From: Xenorhabdus beddingii
GTDB lineage: Bacteria; Pseudomonadota; Gammaproteobacteria; Enterobacterales; Enterobacteriaceae
Reading direction: 5' to 3'
DNA length: 64,000 nt
Assembly (NCBI RefSeq): GCF_002127545.1
Contig: NZ_MUBK01000002.1
Coordinates: 202,195 to 266,194 of the forward strand
Below, one piece after another: positions 41,391 through 49,560 of this stretch (the first letter of the stretch is position 1; the number at the start of each line of letters is the position of its first letter). The notes beneath the pieces were generated by a model, which saw only the letters and a list, made by a program, of their open reading frames with translations, searched no databases and was not told the DNA's origin. A program made the position numbers and the translations under genes.

Positions 41391-42231
41391 TACCCAATAC
41401 CTTTGATTGCCAGCCCTGCATAATATCTACAATAGAATGTAGATCAAAGACGGCCTGATAATAATCGTCATGACCAATTTTAGCGGCTCGGTGCATGATC
41501 TGCTTTGCCGTGTGGCGTAACTCGATTTTATGATTGCTATTGCCCAAACACATTTCCTTACCTTGTGTATTTGGGGCTGGGGCGTAAAGCACTATATTGC
41601 AATTTTGCCCAATCGCATGATAGTAAATCTGGATGGCTTTCAGCTGCGTAGTATTTTCGACAAACAGCCCGTGTTCTGGGGAAATCTCAAGTGCTGTCCT
41701 GAGAAATTCGGGCGTATAAAGAGTAATATTGCGGTAATACACATCCAATATCATCTGTTCTTCATCTGTGCCCTGCGGATAAGTGACATCCGGTTTTTTG
41801 GCATAGAGGCCATATAACTTTGATGCCGGTAAAACAGTCTTAATATGGGGAACTAACCGATCAATCTGTTGGCGAAATTTATCCTCGGATGTATCCACCC
41901 AATAAATGGGCGGTAAAGGGATATTAAGCTGTTCCAAAGTATAAATAATGCCAGCTTCCAACCATTCCCTCATGGTTTTGTGGTTGGCTTGTTGAGGATT
42001 AAAATGCAATAAATCAGCCATCATAATCGCTTCATGGGACTGAAAATAGAGATAAACGGGAGCATTGTGCTGTGACGCAACGATGGTTGGCAGCACAGAG
42101 TCGATCAAATCCTGTAGTGAAAGCCGGGCAGGAACCCCTTTTGCGTAACAGATGCAAGACCCCCCCAACACATATTGGACAGGCGGATTGTTATCGTTGA
42201 ATCGGGTGAAAAAATGATTATCTAATATCAT
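41380..42231 (-). CDS. Unknown protein in biosynthetic operon
   Basis: 283 residues from the ATG at 42231, preceded by GGAAGGA and overlapping the aminotransferase stop as ATGA; the longer reading adds eight residues without support. No family recognised. It looks like a soluble alpha/beta protein: strand-like stretches VQYVLGGSCICYA, APVYLYFQSHEA and PPIYWVD alternate with helices, then an Asp/Glu/Gln-rich middle (TYPQGTDEEQMILDVYY) and the segment PAPNTQGKEMCLGNSNHKIEL. A distant aminoacyl-tRNA-synthetase-like Rossmann fold crossed my mind from the last segment but I cannot support it. Its place inside a tight operon argues for a dedicated role. Confidence 0.65.
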   Translation of the reverse strand: MILDNHFFTRFNDNNPPVQYVLGGSCICYAKGVPARLSLQDLIDSVLPTIVASQHNAPVYLYFQSHEAIMMADLLHFNPQQANHKTMREWLEAGIIYTLEQLNIPLPPIYWVDTSEDKFRQQIDRLVPHIKTVLPASKLYGLYAKKPDVTYPQGTDEEQMILDVYYRNITLYTPEFLRTALEISPEHGLFVENTTQLKAIQIYYHAIGQNCNIVLYAPAPNTQGKEMCLGNSNHKIELRHTAKQIMHRAAKIGHDDYYQAVFDLHSIVDIMQGWQSKVLGNEA

Positions 42232-43376
42232 GATAGGTTTCCTTCCATAACCCACTGTAAGACATCCCCATAAATCACATTATCAATAGGCACGGGCAGG
42301 CAAATACGGTCACTCACGATGGAATGATGTTTCTCTAATACGGATACCGGGAGTGGATTTTTTTGCAGGCTCCAAGGGAAACGATCAGAGTAGGGAGAAA
42401 GCTGATTTTTTATAATCGGATGATTAGCCAAATCCCAGGCTTTCCAGTCATACAACCGTATTGAACTGACACTATCTTTGGGTAATTTACTGCGTCTTAA
42501 CCAGACAGATAGCGGCATCGTACCTTCTGGACGTGGAATGACCCAATCACGGGGAAGGTGTTTCAGTATTTCTTGATAACGTTCTATTAACAGAGTGCGA
42601 AACTGTTCGATATTTTCCAACTGATCAATCAGCAATGCAGCTTGTATTTCGTTGAATTTATTGTTGTCACCAAAACCAATACTCTTGCTCCAGTCTGGAT
42701 AACCCTCTGTTGTACGTTCGGCTCCGTGATCGGTCATCATGCAGGCATTCATAAACAGTGGATTATTGTTGGCGATCAACAAGCCTCCCTCACCACTGCT
42801 GATTAATTTGTTGGCTTGAAAACTGAAACAGCCATAAGCACCAAACGTACCTACAGGCTGATTTTGATATTTCACGCCCATAGCTTGCGCGCAATCTTCA
42901 ATCAGGTGTACATTATTTTGTTGGCAAATTTGGGCTATTTCAGCGATGGAAGCAGGGGTCCCTTCCAAGTGAACGGTAATGACGGCTAAAGGTTTTTCAT
43001 CCATCTGATTTAACGTGTTTTTTAATGCGTCTGGACACATCATGCCATTATCATCAACATCGACGAGAACAGGGATTAATCCGCAACTGAGTACGGCGTT
43101 GGCAGTCGCAATAAATGAGATAGAAGGAATAAGAACCCATTGCCCTATTTTGGGTCTGAGTCCCAGTAAAGCCGCTTTGAGCGCAACCGTACCATTTGTG
43201 AGTAAGATGGCATGTTGGGTATGCAGGATATTTTGTAACAACTTCTCTGCCTGACGGCAATATTGGTTTTCTGTGGCATATCTGAATACCGCTTTATTAT
43301 TAAGGACAGTTTGCAAACGAGATAGCGCATTATCAGCAATCTTGGTGTTACCGAGATAAGGTCTAAGATATGACAT
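42228..43376 (-). CDS. DegT/DnrJ/EryC1/StrS family PLP aminotransferase
   Basis: 382 residues, normal length for sugar or cyclitol aminotransferases of this family. Motifs are complete: LLTNGTVALKAALLG (57-73), PSISFIATANAVLSCG, E160-D161-C-A-Q164, and the Schiff-base lysine K190 in SFQANKLISSGEGG. The family converts keto-sugars or keto-cyclitols to amines with Glu or Gln as donor. Here it probably installs an amino group on a sugar-like moiety. It is followed by ATGA overlap with the unknown gene and preceded by a 34-base gap after the MFS gene. Confidence 0.92.
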   Translation of the reverse strand: MSYLRPYLGNTKIADNALSRLQTVLNNKAVFRYATENQYCRQAEKLLQNILHTQHAILLTNGTVALKAALLGLRPKIGQWVLIPSISFIATANAVLSCGLIPVLVDVDDNGMMCPDALKNTLNQMDEKPLAVITVHLEGTPASIAEIAQICQQNNVHLIEDCAQAMGVKYQNQPVGTFGAYGCFSFQANKLISSGEGGLLIANNNPLFMNACMMTDHGAERTTEGYPDWSKSIGFGDNNKFNEIQAALLIDQLENIEQFRTLLIERYQEILKHLPRDWVIPRPEGTMPLSVWLRRSKLPKDSVSSIRLYDWKAWDLANHPIIKNQLSPYSDRFPWSLQKNPLPVSVLEKHHSIVSDRICLPVPIDNVIYGDVLQWVMEGNLS

Positions 43377-43410
43377 ATTATTATCCTAATAATGAATATT
43401 TTTATTAAAA

Positions 43411-44625
43411 TCACTTACGCCAATGATGTATCGGAGCCGGTACTTTATTCATTTGAATGATTAAATAAACAGCGATTGCAATCAGTAAAAGTAGGGAGAA
43501 GCCAGTCACAGGTAAAAAATATTGTGTGGAATCCGGCGCAAGGGATACCATGATTGCAGCTATTGGGAATGAAAAGTTCATGGTTACCTGAAATAAAGAA
43601 AACAGACGGCCTTGTTGCATTTCCAACCCTTTTTGATAAATAATCTTGGTGATTAATACATTGAAATAAATCATTGCAATGTTATAGAGCAAGTAGAAAA
43701 AGGATTTTGCATAAAAAGGCTGTAACTGAAAAAACAAAATACCAAATAAAAACAGACCAATAAATATTGAAATAGGATAACGTTGGATACGATTATCAAC
43801 GCTTGTTTTGCTGAGTAATGTGGTACAAAAAATGGGTATCAGGGCGCTGAATAAATAGAATAGGGTGACTAAGCCATAACTTTTGTCCGCTAAACTTCCC
43901 ATGACAACAACGGGTAGGGCTACCATCAAAAATGCATTGGAAAAAAGAGTGAAGACGACAGTAATAGCAAATATTTTATAGTAGCTTTGTTGAAATACAG
44001 AACGTAACCCAACGGTTAACTGAGATTTTTGCTCTGCTGTGCGCTTGATCTTCATTTTTATCATAAGGTAGCAAACAGAGAAATAAGGAAGCAGGGAAAA
44101 TAATTTGATAGCCACAATGGTATCGATTCCTTGCGTAATTCCCAGCAGAGCACCAAATCCAGGGCCAAGGGCTGAAATGAGTGAAGTGGCAATAACAATA
44201 TAGAGTGAGACATTCAACTGTTTCCCACCTTGTTGCTCTGCCCAGTCATTGAGTTCATGCCATGCAACACGCGACCACGGAATTTCATAGGCAAAAAGAA
44301 ATTCCAATAATGAAATAAACAAAAGCAGCATAATAGGAGAAAACTCGACGTTACTCAGTAATAACATTAACAATGACAAAGTGCTAAAAATTTCAATCAA
44401 TAATATAACAATGCGAAATTTCCAAATGTCTGGCGAATAATCGATTTTATATCCCCATAACAAAGCACCCATGGAGGTAAAAAGGAATATAATGCCCATA
44501 TTGGCATAATAGCCTGTCATGGGTGTATTCTCAGATAACAGTATATAAGGGTATCCGACCGCAAGAATACTTGAGCCAACGCCATTAATAAATAAAGAAA
44601 TAAGAAACAGATATCTTGTTGTCAT
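43411..44625 (-). CDS. Major facilitator superfamily transporter
   Basis: 404 residues, with about 12 hydrophobic segments spread along the length (for example FLISLFINGVGSSILAVGYPYIL at the start and FLPVTGFSLLLLIAIAVYLII at the end) and a charged central loop (IKMKIKRTAEQKSQ) between helices 6 and 7. No substrate can be read from sequence. Its place between the ATP-grasp and aminotransferase genes, with an ATGA overlap to the former, suggests export of the product of this operon and possibly self-protection. Confidence 0.88.
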   Translation of the reverse strand: MTTRYLFLISLFINGVGSSILAVGYPYILLSENTPMTGYYANMGIIFLFTSMGALLWGYKIDYSPDIWKFRIVILLIEIFSTLSLLMLLLSNVEFSPIMLLLFISLLEFLFAYEIPWSRVAWHELNDWAEQQGGKQLNVSLYIVIATSLISALGPGFGALLGITQGIDTIVAIKLFSLLPYFSVCYLMIKMKIKRTAEQKSQLTVGLRSVFQQSYYKIFAITVVFTLFSNAFLMVALPVVVMGSLADKSYGLVTLFYLFSALIPIFCTTLLSKTSVDNRIQRYPISIFIGLFLFGILFFQLQPFYAKSFFYLLYNIAMIYFNVLITKIIYQKGLEMQQGRLFSLFQVTMNFSFPIAAIMVSLAPDSTQYFLPVTGFSLLLLIAIAVYLIIQMNKVPAPIHHWRK

Positions 44626-45968
44626 ATTAATCGTTTTAGGGTTGTATAATGAAATTTAGTATTGTAATTATTTAGCTGTTTCAGGCATTCATGTTCATTT
44701 TTAGCAGAACAAATAATATACCCCATTTTTTCAGTGTAGTGCGTGTTGGAAAAATAACTGCCATTTTCTGCATACTGCTGCCATTCAATGACATGTTCAT
44801 CAATAATTTCTTCTATGGGAGTTATAGATTCTATTTCACCAATCGGTGGGTTAAAAATGATCATGCCTATGCAATCGGGATTCGAATGTTCTGTCGAGAA
44901 AGAAGGTACTTTGCCAATATCGGATGGCGAGATCAATGCATGGATAAAGGCGTCAAAGGCATGCTTCTTATAAGCCTGTGCATGAAGGTCGAATAGCCTG
45001 AGCCCTGGCGGACGTGATGCTGTTTCGCAAAGGATAAGGTTATCGGTATTTTCTTCAATAAAAATTTCAGTATGGGTAAAACCGTATTCCAGATTGAATG
45101 CCTGCAATACTTGTCGGTTAAACTCAAATAGTCTGTAGCTATCTGGAGAGTCTGGCAGCATAGTATGCCATATAAAATGATTGGGTTCCGTTTGATCGGA
45201 AGAGAGTAATGAACAGGCATAAACGCCAATACCTTGATAGACAATTTTATGTTGGAATACCGCCGTATCAACATGCAATAACTTGCCTTGGATTTTTTCT
45301 TCAACCAGATACGCTTCGGGTGCATCAAGTTTCTGTAATGTGCAGAGTAAAGAAGTGCGATCTGCATGTTCTGTCACTCCCATGGAACCCCAAAATGAGC
45401 GCGGCTTGACAATAAAACCGACTTGATTGCCTTTGTGTCTGGCAGAACGTTCGACTGATTCGGTAAACGTCCGGAAATGATCGGGAGAGGTAAGCATTTC
45501 TGATGCCAGAGTAAATTGCGGGCAAAATAGCCCATGTTCATTGGCCACCTTCCGCATTCTCCATTTATCCCTGAATGCCTGGGCCACGTCAACGATGTGG
45601 GGATCTTGGTTAATATACCTGGCGATAGTGGCCATTAATTCAACATGAAGCTCAGAAAAAGCCATAAAATAGTTGATCTTAACTGAGCCTGTAGTACTTG
45701 CTAGTGTGTCTTTGACCTGTTTTAGTGCTGATATTATTCTTTTGCAGGCATTGTCAGCCAACGGATCATCAATGACCAAATAAGCTAATGCTAAAGAGCA
45801 ATCTGTTGAATCCAACCATTTTTTCTTGATCAGCAGAATAATATTTAAATGATGTTGGTAGCATAGATGAATAAAGTGTTCACTGTCTTTGATATCCGGC
45901 ATACAGAAAATCGTTGGCTTTCCATCATGAAAATTAGCCTTGTTATTGATATGTATTTCTAGAGACAT
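44622..45968 (-). CDS. ATP-grasp ligase
   Basis: 448 residues. ATP-grasp features in order: FRDKWRMRKVANEHGLFCPQF at 132-152 (the usual lead-in), FIVKPRSFWGSMGV with ATP-binding Lys188 and a Gly-rich turn, YLVEEKIQGKLLHVD at 220-234, and the metal/phosphate set E301 (HTEIFIEE), E315 and R319 (CETASRPPG). This is the pattern of carboxylate-amine ligases that make amide or peptide bonds through an acyl-phosphate. The N-terminal 120 residues form a separate lobe (PreATP-grasp-like). Four bases after the radical SAM gene; overlaps MFS as ATGA. It could join an amino acid to an amino-sugar core. Confidence 0.85.
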   Translation of the reverse strand: MSLEIHINNKANFHDGKPTIFCMPDIKDSEHFIHLCYQHHLNIILLIKKKWLDSTDCSLALAYLVIDDPLADNACKRIISALKQVKDTLASTTGSVKINYFMAFSELHVELMATIARYINQDPHIVDVAQAFRDKWRMRKVANEHGLFCPQFTLASEMLTSPDHFRTFTESVERSARHKGNQVGFIVKPRSFWGSMGVTEHADRTSLLCTLQKLDAPEAYLVEEKIQGKLLHVDTAVFQHKIVYQGIGVYACSLLSSDQTEPNHFIWHTMLPDSPDSYRLFEFNRQVLQAFNLEYGFTHTEIFIEENTDNLILCETASRPPGLRLFDLHAQAYKKHAFDAFIHALISPSDIGKVPSFSTEHSNPDCIGMIIFNPPIGEIESITPIEEIIDEHVIEWQQYAENGSYFSNTHYTEKMGYIICSAKNEHECLKQLNNYNTKFHYTTLKRLI

Positions 45969-45972
45969 AGAT

Positions 45973-47013
45973 TTACCTTAACCTATTGGCAGGATCGCAG
46001 CCTTTAATACAATCACAGGTGATTACGGGATACATTTTTTTACGGAACAGAGAGAACTTGCCACCATGCCAAATATCGTGCAGTGAGTTCTCCAGGATAT
46101 TTCCCATAATATATTGCTCTGGATTTGTTCGATACATCGTGGTGTCGCAAGGGTAGACATTGCCTGTTACAGCATCAATAAATAGGGTTGTCAATGGAAT
46201 GGCACAGGCTTTTTTGCTGGAAGCATTGTAATGCCCGATTTCCGCGCGCTGATAATCTTCTTCATTACGCCCGAAAATTTCGTAATTAGCATCCATAAAT
46301 AAATGACGTGAAATTTGTTTGTTTTCCAGTAGGGCATTAATTTTCTGTATAAATAATTTAATCTGAGCAATATTTAAAAATAGTAATGGATAATCTTTAA
46401 TCGGGATCAGGTTAACACCATCAACATTCAGTTCAGCCATTTTAAGCAAAAACGTGTCGATGGTATCGTAATTTAATGAAGTGACAACATGATTGACGAC
46501 AATCACAGAACCCGGTATTTCCTGCTTGATATAGGCCATCACATCATAAAGATTATGGGTCAACCATCGGATACCCCGTGACGCACCATTTTTCTCTGGC
46601 TCGACATGATCGATTGAAATGTAAAACTTTCTGACCAGGTGGCTCTTGTTTTGTACACGATTAAAAATCTTTTTTGATAAAGCCGTACCATTCGTTGTGA
46701 TGGAAATGGGGGTGTTTTTATTATTATCTAAAATAGCCAGAAAATCTCTTGATAAAAAGGCTTCTCCCCCATGGATATTGACTTCTTGCGGTGAGAGATC
46801 TTCTAATTCTTGCCAAAGTTTAACCATATCTATTTGCTTGTGCGCGTCAACTTGATTCGTTTGCCATACATCGCAAAATTCGCAGCGTGCATTACAAATA
46901 TTATTTATACGTATAAAAGCATAATTAAGTTTAGGTGTGACAAAAAGCATTTCCGGATCAAGGCCGACAGGGTACTTCGCAATGGCAATTGTCTCTTCCA
47001 TATTATTTTCCAT
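45973..47013 (-). CDS. Radical SAM protein with SPASM-like C-terminus (first gene of operon)
   Basis: The CxxxCxxC cluster motif is CNARCEFC; the C-terminal 80 residues have further Cys (KKACAIP, VYPCDTT, and CDCIKGCDP) consistent with a SPASM or twitch auxiliary Fe-S cluster. GGEAFLS after the first cluster is the GGE SAM motif. I set the start at the ATG at 47013; a TTG at 47067 and an ATG at 47001 (weak GGAA upstream) are alternatives. SPASM/twitch members include peptide-modifying enzymes and sugar or cyclitol dehydrogenases (BtrN type) and the reaction cannot be chosen from sequence. No precursor peptide gene is visible beside it, which favours a small-molecule substrate. Confidence 0.88.
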   Translation of the reverse strand: MENNMEETIAIAKYPVGLDPEMLFVTPKLNYAFIRINNICNARCEFCDVWQTNQVDAHKQIDMVKLWQELEDLSPQEVNIHGGEAFLSRDFLAILDNNKNTPISITTNGTALSKKIFNRVQNKSHLVRKFYISIDHVEPEKNGASRGIRWLTHNLYDVMAYIKQEIPGSVIVVNHVVTSLNYDTIDTFLLKMAELNVDGVNLIPIKDYPLLFLNIAQIKLFIQKINALLENKQISRHLFMDANYEIFGRNEEDYQRAEIGHYNASSKKACAIPLTTLFIDAVTGNVYPCDTTMYRTNPEQYIMGNILENSLHDIWHGGKFSLFRKKMYPVITCDCIKGCDPANRLR

Positions 47014-47107
47014 GTGTTCATAAGACTGAAAGTGATACGTCTTGCTGTTAAGACAAAATGAAATCAATTAATACGGTGGGTCTTTATTTTTATAGATTTG
47101 TGACTCT

Positions 47108-47136
47108 ATAGAAATTTCTCATGTAATCAATATCAA
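47108..47136 (-). promoter_or_regulatory. Candidate promoter of the biosynthetic operon
   Basis: On the minus strand TTGATA and TTCTAT are separated by exactly 17 bases, about 95 bases before the radical SAM ATG, in an AT-rich gap. Pattern match only. Confidence 0.3.
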
Positions 47137-47282
47137 AAATGAATACTTATGGTGTTAATTTTTATGAATATTACATTGCGATTGAAAATTAAGAGAATAT
47201 TTATTCGTTTTATTTATTCTGTGGTGGTTTTGTAACAGTATTTATTACAGTCATTGGAGTGACTCATTTTATCATGTCATTT

Positions 47283-47300
47283 AGGGGCGTCATTGCCCCT
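47283..47300 (-). terminator. Hairpin after yccS
   Basis: AGGGGC / GCCCCT with a six-base loop, 14 bases past the yccS stop; weak T-run. Confidence 0.6.
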
Positions 47301-47313
47301 ATAAGCGTGTTTT

Positions 47314-49494
47314 TTAAAGTGGTTCTTGTTTGCTGATTTGCTTGGTTAAACTGACAATCTCCGGTAATAGTTCAATGAGCAAGCCTATTTGCTGTAACAC
47401 AAGCTGGACTTTATTGTTACTTTCGGAAGGCACAAGATTAATTTTTTCCACTACATTATTTATAGCGGATTGCAATGTATCACTGTTCATCCATTCTTGT
47501 TGTAATGTGGATTCAACATAACAGATGGCATCATTCAGAATATCCAGCATTGCCGGGTCATTGAGTTTATCCCGATGGGCGCCCAATGCAGAAATATAAC
47601 TCAGCATCGTATGGTTAAGGCACAACAGTCGAAAGGCGGCGTCTTGAGAAATTCGGTCGCTTTTTGGCTCCGATGCCATGTTTGAGATTACCGACGCCAA
47701 TTCAGCATCACAATTATGGGCATCACGGCGAGCGATGCGGTAATTCAGGCTATTGCTCTTTCCTTGATGGTACTGTTCTAAGATAGCATTAAGGTAGTGG
47801 CAATTGACCCCTATTGTGCGGTTAATGACTTGAGGCAATTGACGGAATTTCCAGTCAGGCCAGATGAAACTGACCGCGAGTAAGGCAATGACACAACCTA
47901 CCAATGTGTCGATAATTCTCGGTAACGCGACTTCAAAACCTTCACCCAATAAATTGAAACTCAGTAATACCAGAAGCGTGATGAACAGCGTTGCATGTGC
48001 ATATTGAATATTACGAAAAGCGAAGAACAGCACGCCAGATATGACAATTAACACCAGTTGCCCTTCAATGGAAGGTACGAAGTAGAGAATTGGCAGGCCA
48101 ATTAAAATACCCGCCAGTGTGCCAATGACACGTAGAGCCAAGCGTCGGCGAGTGGCACTATAGTTGGGTTGGCAGACAAACAGACTTGTCAGCAAAATCC
48201 AATAACCGCGTTGTAAATCAAAGAGTTGGATAATAGCATAGCCAGTACAGAGCAGGACAGACATTCGGATAGCGTGGCGAAATAGGGCAGACTTTGGGGT
48301 CAAATTACGACGGATCCTAAACCACACATCACGCCAGCCGGTTAAGGCTTCATCGGATAAGCGTGTCTCTTCTGGTTTATCATTTGGTTGTTTATCATTT
48401 GGAAAATTATTTTGGGCCAGAAGATATTGATCAGAACTTAGGCCAGCCAGTTGAGCATCAATTGCACGCAAGTTTTTCAGCAGATTATCAAATGCCATCA
48501 TTTTAGCATGAGTGCCTTGCTGTGTTTTCAAACGCTCAAGGGAACTTTCAAGGTAGTTGAACGCAGGCTCAAAACGTGGATTATGTTGATATTGCTTATG
48601 TAAAATAATAGATTGCGAGATCTGCTCACATGCTCGTGCCTGCATGGAAAGTAACTTTTGAATACGAAACATAATATCGCTGTGGCGAAGAATTTCCCTC
48701 AGTTTTTGATACTGAACATGCGATGAACTGGCGCGTTCATGGATATCCTGTGCAACAAAATAATAATGCAATGTATGGCGAGTTCCTCGTTGTCCGCGAT
48801 CCCCTTTCAGGCGACTCAATAAAGAAATCTTAGCTTGGTTGAGTGTTGTGACTAGCGTGCTGTTCGCCATGGCAATATCAAACACAGATTGCTTATATTC
48901 TTCGGCTTCGGCATCAGGGTCAAACAGACTTGTCTTGGCATAAAGATAGGCTGAAAGCTGTTGGTAACAACGTGCCAGATTTTCTTGCAGGGGACGAATC
49001 GGAAAGAGCAAATGGCCTGTCAATGTCAGTAAGTTATACCAGATAGCACCAATAAGCAGTAATACAGGTTGCTGATACCAAACAGGAAATATCGACGAAC
49101 CCAGCATGGTATAAATCGCTATCAGCAAAGCGCCAAAAGCAATAGTGGCGTAGCGTTGGCCTAATGCCCCCAACAGGATAAAGCCACAGGTCGATACTGC
49201 CAGCCCAAACATAAAAAACCACGGATAAGGAAATAGCAGTGTAATAGACGTGGAAGCGACAAAGAAAGAGATTAACGTAATAATGAGATTACGCAGACGA
49301 CCAACCAAACGATCATCCAAATCTGTTAATGCTGCTGCAACGACGCCCAACAGCAGGGGAATGGTTATTTTCGGATCTTCCCCCAATAGCCAGGGAATAA
49401 GGGTGGTTCCTGTCAGTGCAATGAATATGCGGATATAATAGAAGACGTGACTGTTATACAGAAAATGGCGGGAGCTGGATAAAACCGTTAGCAC
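47314..49494 (-). CDS. yccS: FUSC-family inner-membrane protein YccS
   Basis: 726 residues. FUSC/aromatic-acid-exporter-like architecture: an N-terminal block of about five hydrophobic segments (IFIALTGTTLIPWLLG... to about 160), a long cytosolic helical region (about 165-400), a second hydrophobic block (about 400-530, with LFVCQPNYSATRRRLALRVIGTLAG), and a C-terminal cytosolic helical domain. Transport substrate unknown. In E. coli yccS is followed by yccF; here yccF is missing and the biosynthetic operon lies beyond. Divergent from helD. Confidence 0.93.
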   Translation of the reverse strand: MLTVLSSSRHFLYNSHVFYYIRIFIALTGTTLIPWLLGEDPKITIPLLLGVVAAALTDLDDRLVGRLRNLIITLISFFVASTSITLLFPYPWFFMFGLAVSTCGFILLGALGQRYATIAFGALLIAIYTMLGSSIFPVWYQQPVLLLIGAIWYNLLTLTGHLLFPIRPLQENLARCYQQLSAYLYAKTSLFDPDAEAEEYKQSVFDIAMANSTLVTTLNQAKISLLSRLKGDRGQRGTRHTLHYYFVAQDIHERASSSHVQYQKLREILRHSDIMFRIQKLLSMQARACEQISQSIILHKQYQHNPRFEPAFNYLESSLERLKTQQGTHAKMMAFDNLLKNLRAIDAQLAGLSSDQYLLAQNNFPNDKQPNDKPEETRLSDEALTGWRDVWFRIRRNLTPKSALFRHAIRMSVLLCTGYAIIQLFDLQRGYWILLTSLFVCQPNYSATRRRLALRVIGTLAGILIGLPILYFVPSIEGQLVLIVISGVLFFAFRNIQYAHATLFITLLVLLSFNLLGEGFEVALPRIIDTLVGCVIALLAVSFIWPDWKFRQLPQVINRTIGVNCHYLNAILEQYHQGKSNSLNYRIARRDAHNCDAELASVISNMASEPKSDRISQDAAFRLLCLNHTMLSYISALGAHRDKLNDPAMLDILNDAICYVESTLQQEWMNSDTLQSAINNVVEKINLVPSESNNKVQLVLQQIGLLIELLPEIVSLTKQISKQEPL

Positions 49495-49560
49495 AAAATA
49501 CCCCTAACAACATTTACGTGATGAAGTAGTTCAACAATTTTCAGGTACGGTGCCACGACA

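Noticed and set aside
45973..47067. RiPP (peptide-modifying) cluster based on the radical SAM-SPASM protein and ATP-grasp ligase
   Set aside because: No short precursor-peptide gene with a plausible ribosome site is visible beside the radical SAM gene or in the 47068-47313 gap; the sugar-type enzymes in the operon fit a small-molecule route better. A remote precursor cannot be excluded.
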